Below, in pieces: positions 62,598 through 64,000 of a stretch of DNA of 64,000 nt. The position numbers and the translations under genes were made by a program. Positions within the stretch are counted from its first letter, which is position 1. Each line of letters opens with the position of its first letter. This DNA comes from JBGPLJ01 sp963826145 (GTDB taxonomy: Bacteria; Pseudomonadota; Gammaproteobacteria; Steroidobacterales; Steroidobacteraceae): positions 124,001 through 188,000 of the forward strand of contig CAWGVW010000002.1 in the NCBI GenBank assembly GCA_963826145.1. Reading direction: 5' to 3'. The notes below the pieces were generated by a model. The model was not told the origin of the DNA, did not search any database, and worked only from the letters and a program-made list of their open reading frames with translations.

Positions 62598-63550
62598 TCA
62601 CTGCTGCGGATGATCGACAGGCGACCACCCTGGCTTGGTTCCGAGGTCGGCCGTACGGCGGTTACGCACCGGCAGGTGTTGCAACGCGAACCCCTGGGTG
62701 TAGGCAGCACGTCTGACTATCGTGTATTTGAGAGCCCAGCCGCTGCCGACGGCGAGCAACCCGGCGACCGCCATCATTACTCTGGCACTGCTTGCCGTGG
62801 CACCGATTGCCCCGGCGTCACCGCGTGTCGCAGCCCATGCGGTGAGAATGAGCGCCGCCGGAACCCCGTGGCCGATCGCCACAAAGGGAACATGGACCCA
62901 TCGCAGGACATCGAGCGTGACTTGCGGCGCACCGTCGGCGCGCAAGCCACCGAGATACGCCCACCAGCAGATCATGCGCGCCAGCAGCAGAACCGCCAGC
63001 GCGGCAGACAGCGTGGGAGAGAACGTTGCCCGCGAGAAAGCCAGCCACATTGCCAGAATACCGGCGCCTTCCGTCAATCCGGTGGACATCATCACGGGTA
63101 GACAGCGCGGATGCCGCCAGGCTGGAATTCCCTTGTTGGAGGTCAGCATGCGCGCCTGACAGTAGAGGAAAGACGGCGCCGGCGAAGCCGGCGAGCCAGA
63201 TCAGCGCGCGTTGATTGCTCGCAGAGCGCGAGCGCGCCAGTGATGAAGAGCATGGCCGCGACAGTTGCCTCCCGTGCCATCCATGAAGAGCTCAAGTGAC
63301 GAAAGACCTTGAGCGCGCGCCACGGACGCCCGATCTCGAACCACACGCTGAGTAATCCGCTGGCCACCAGCACGAGAGCGATGCCGATCGGCACACGCAC
63401 GTCCACCACACCGAAGGTCGCCCATGCGGCGGCGAAGAGCAGGCCTCCACCCGCGCCGCCGGTGATGAAATTGGTGGCCGCGCGCCAATCCCAGTTGCGC
63501 TGCTGCTTTGGCGCGAACAATGCCGAGGCACTGACAGGGACGCGTTTCAT
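62598..63550 (-). CDS. padD: Phenylacetyl-CoA:acceptor oxidoreductase membrane anchor (two frameshifts)
   Basis: Three frames make one DmsC/NrfD-type anchor of about 315 codons. The first begins MKRVPVSASALFAPKQQRNWDWRAATNFITGGAGGGLLFAAAW and runs to GALAL. The second reads RALIWLAGFAGAV; the third reads YCQARMLTSNKGIPAWRHPRCLPVMMSTGLTEGAGILAMWL to the end. Single-base removals near 63225 and at 63166-63168 (AAA run in the plus strand) restore one protein with about eight to nine membrane segments. It should pass electrons from PadBC to quinone. Starts in overlap with padC (ATGA). Confidence 0.8.
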
Positions 63551-64000
63551 GCCTGGTCCCAGATGTAGTACACGCCTGGCTCGGTACCGAGCTCTTCGTG
63601 CATGCGAAAATGCTGTGTGCTCGCAAGAGTCCGGCTGACATTGCTCCTGGGATCCTCGATGTCACCGAACTGCAAGGCGTCGGCAATACAGGAATTCACG
63701 CAAGCGGGTGTGACTTCGGGATCCCGCCCCGGCGTTTTTCCGGTGACTGCCGCCTCGTCAATGCGATCCTTGCAGAAGTTGCACTTCATCGACACCGCGA
63801 TGCGGCCGGGATCGAAGCGCACCGCCTCCGAGGCGATCGGGTCATCACCGTAGGCGAAGTGCGGCTCGCGCACAATCGAACGCGCGTCATACGGGCAGGC
63901 CATGACACAGTTGGCGCAGCCGATACAGATGTCCTGATCGATGGTGACCAACCCGTCTGCGCGCTTTCTGGTCGCGGTCGTCGGGCAAACCTCTTCGCAC
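63547..64000 (-). CDS. padC: Phenylacetyl-CoA:acceptor oxidoreductase Fe-S subunit (partial, runs off right edge)
   Basis: The frame is open through the right end of the window: CEEVCPTTATRKRADGLVTIDQDICIGCANCVMACPYDARS, then MKCNFCKDRIDEAAVTGKTPGRDPEVTPACVNSCIADALQFGD, a four-cluster DmsB-like ferredoxin subunit. The N-terminal first Cys motif is outside. Together with padD and padJ it marks the Pad complex, which oxidises phenylacetyl-CoA to phenylglyoxylate. padB (Mo subunit) should lie just beyond the edge. Confidence 0.88.
   Translation of the reverse strand, partial: CEEVCPTTATRKRADGLVTIDQDICIGCANCVMACPYDARSIVREPHFAYGDDPIASEAVRFDPGRIAVSMKCNFCKDRIDEAAVTGKTPGRDPEVTPACVNSCIADALQFGDIEDPRSNVSRTLASTQHFRMHEELGTEPGVYYIWDQA

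Noticed and set aside
1..64000. CRISPR arrays, insertion sequences, tRNA or rRNA genes.
   Set aside because: No regular spaced repeats, transposase-like proteins, or tRNA clover-leaf sequence were seen.

Overview
This window is high-GC proteobacterial DNA. Sec-exported lipoproteins, several TonB-dependent receptors (one with a FecI/FecR pair), a DUF6498 membrane protein and periplasmic SCO/SBP56 proteins point to a Gram-negative. My best guess is a gammaproteobacterium of the Steroidobacter/Nevskia kind, but this is inference because no rRNA or tRNA gene is present.

Left part (1-22.6 kb), mixed accessory genes: a partial PLP-dependent diaminopropionate ammonia-lyase-like gene runs off the left edge. 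It is followed by exported peptidases and hydrolases (DUF885, an HEFGH lipoprotein, an S33 hydrolase), VOC/SRPBCC/ArsR genes, a run of small genes, a retropepsin-like protein, and an EamA transporter. A methanethiol oxidase (mtoX)-SCO pair, a glutamine amidotransferase, an exported HD protein and an operon of TonB receptor, amidohydrolase fusion and metallo-beta-lactamase-fold protein complete this part.

Middle (22.6-36 kb): a FecA-type receptor lies divergent from an ECF sigma/FecR pair. Next comes an amino-sugar operon (TonB receptor, EamA transporter, GatZ/AgaZ, SIS isomerase, BadF-family sugar kinase, amidohydrolase) divergent from a DeoR regulator. The 30.9-34.3 kb stretch carries about eleven single-base frameshifts, most likely sequence error.

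Right part (36-64 kb): a large aromatic-degradation island. It holds an operon of GNAT, Rrf2 regulator, aryl-CoA ligase and beta-oxidation-type enzymes; 4-hydroxybenzoyl-CoA reductase hcrCAB with a TusA-like and a membrane gene; and a hemerythrin plus two GNATs. It also holds the complete Thauera-type benzoyl-CoA operon had-oah-dch-bcrCBAD-fdx, divergent from korAB plus a ferritin-like gene. The start of a phenylacetyl-CoA oxidation operon (padC, padD, padJ, thioesterase) runs off the right edge. Phenylacetate and 4-hydroxybenzoate would both be converted to benzoyl-CoA, which BCR dearomatises with electrons from 2-oxoglutarate via KorAB and ferredoxin.

The most interesting new signal is a 20-bp palindrome, consensus GTATTnnnnGTACnnnnAATAC, at three promoters of the island: GNAT-Rrf2/hcr, hemerythrin-GNAT-GNAT, and had-bcr/kor. 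It looks like the operator of one regulator, most simply the Rrf2 (BadM-like) protein encoded inside the island.
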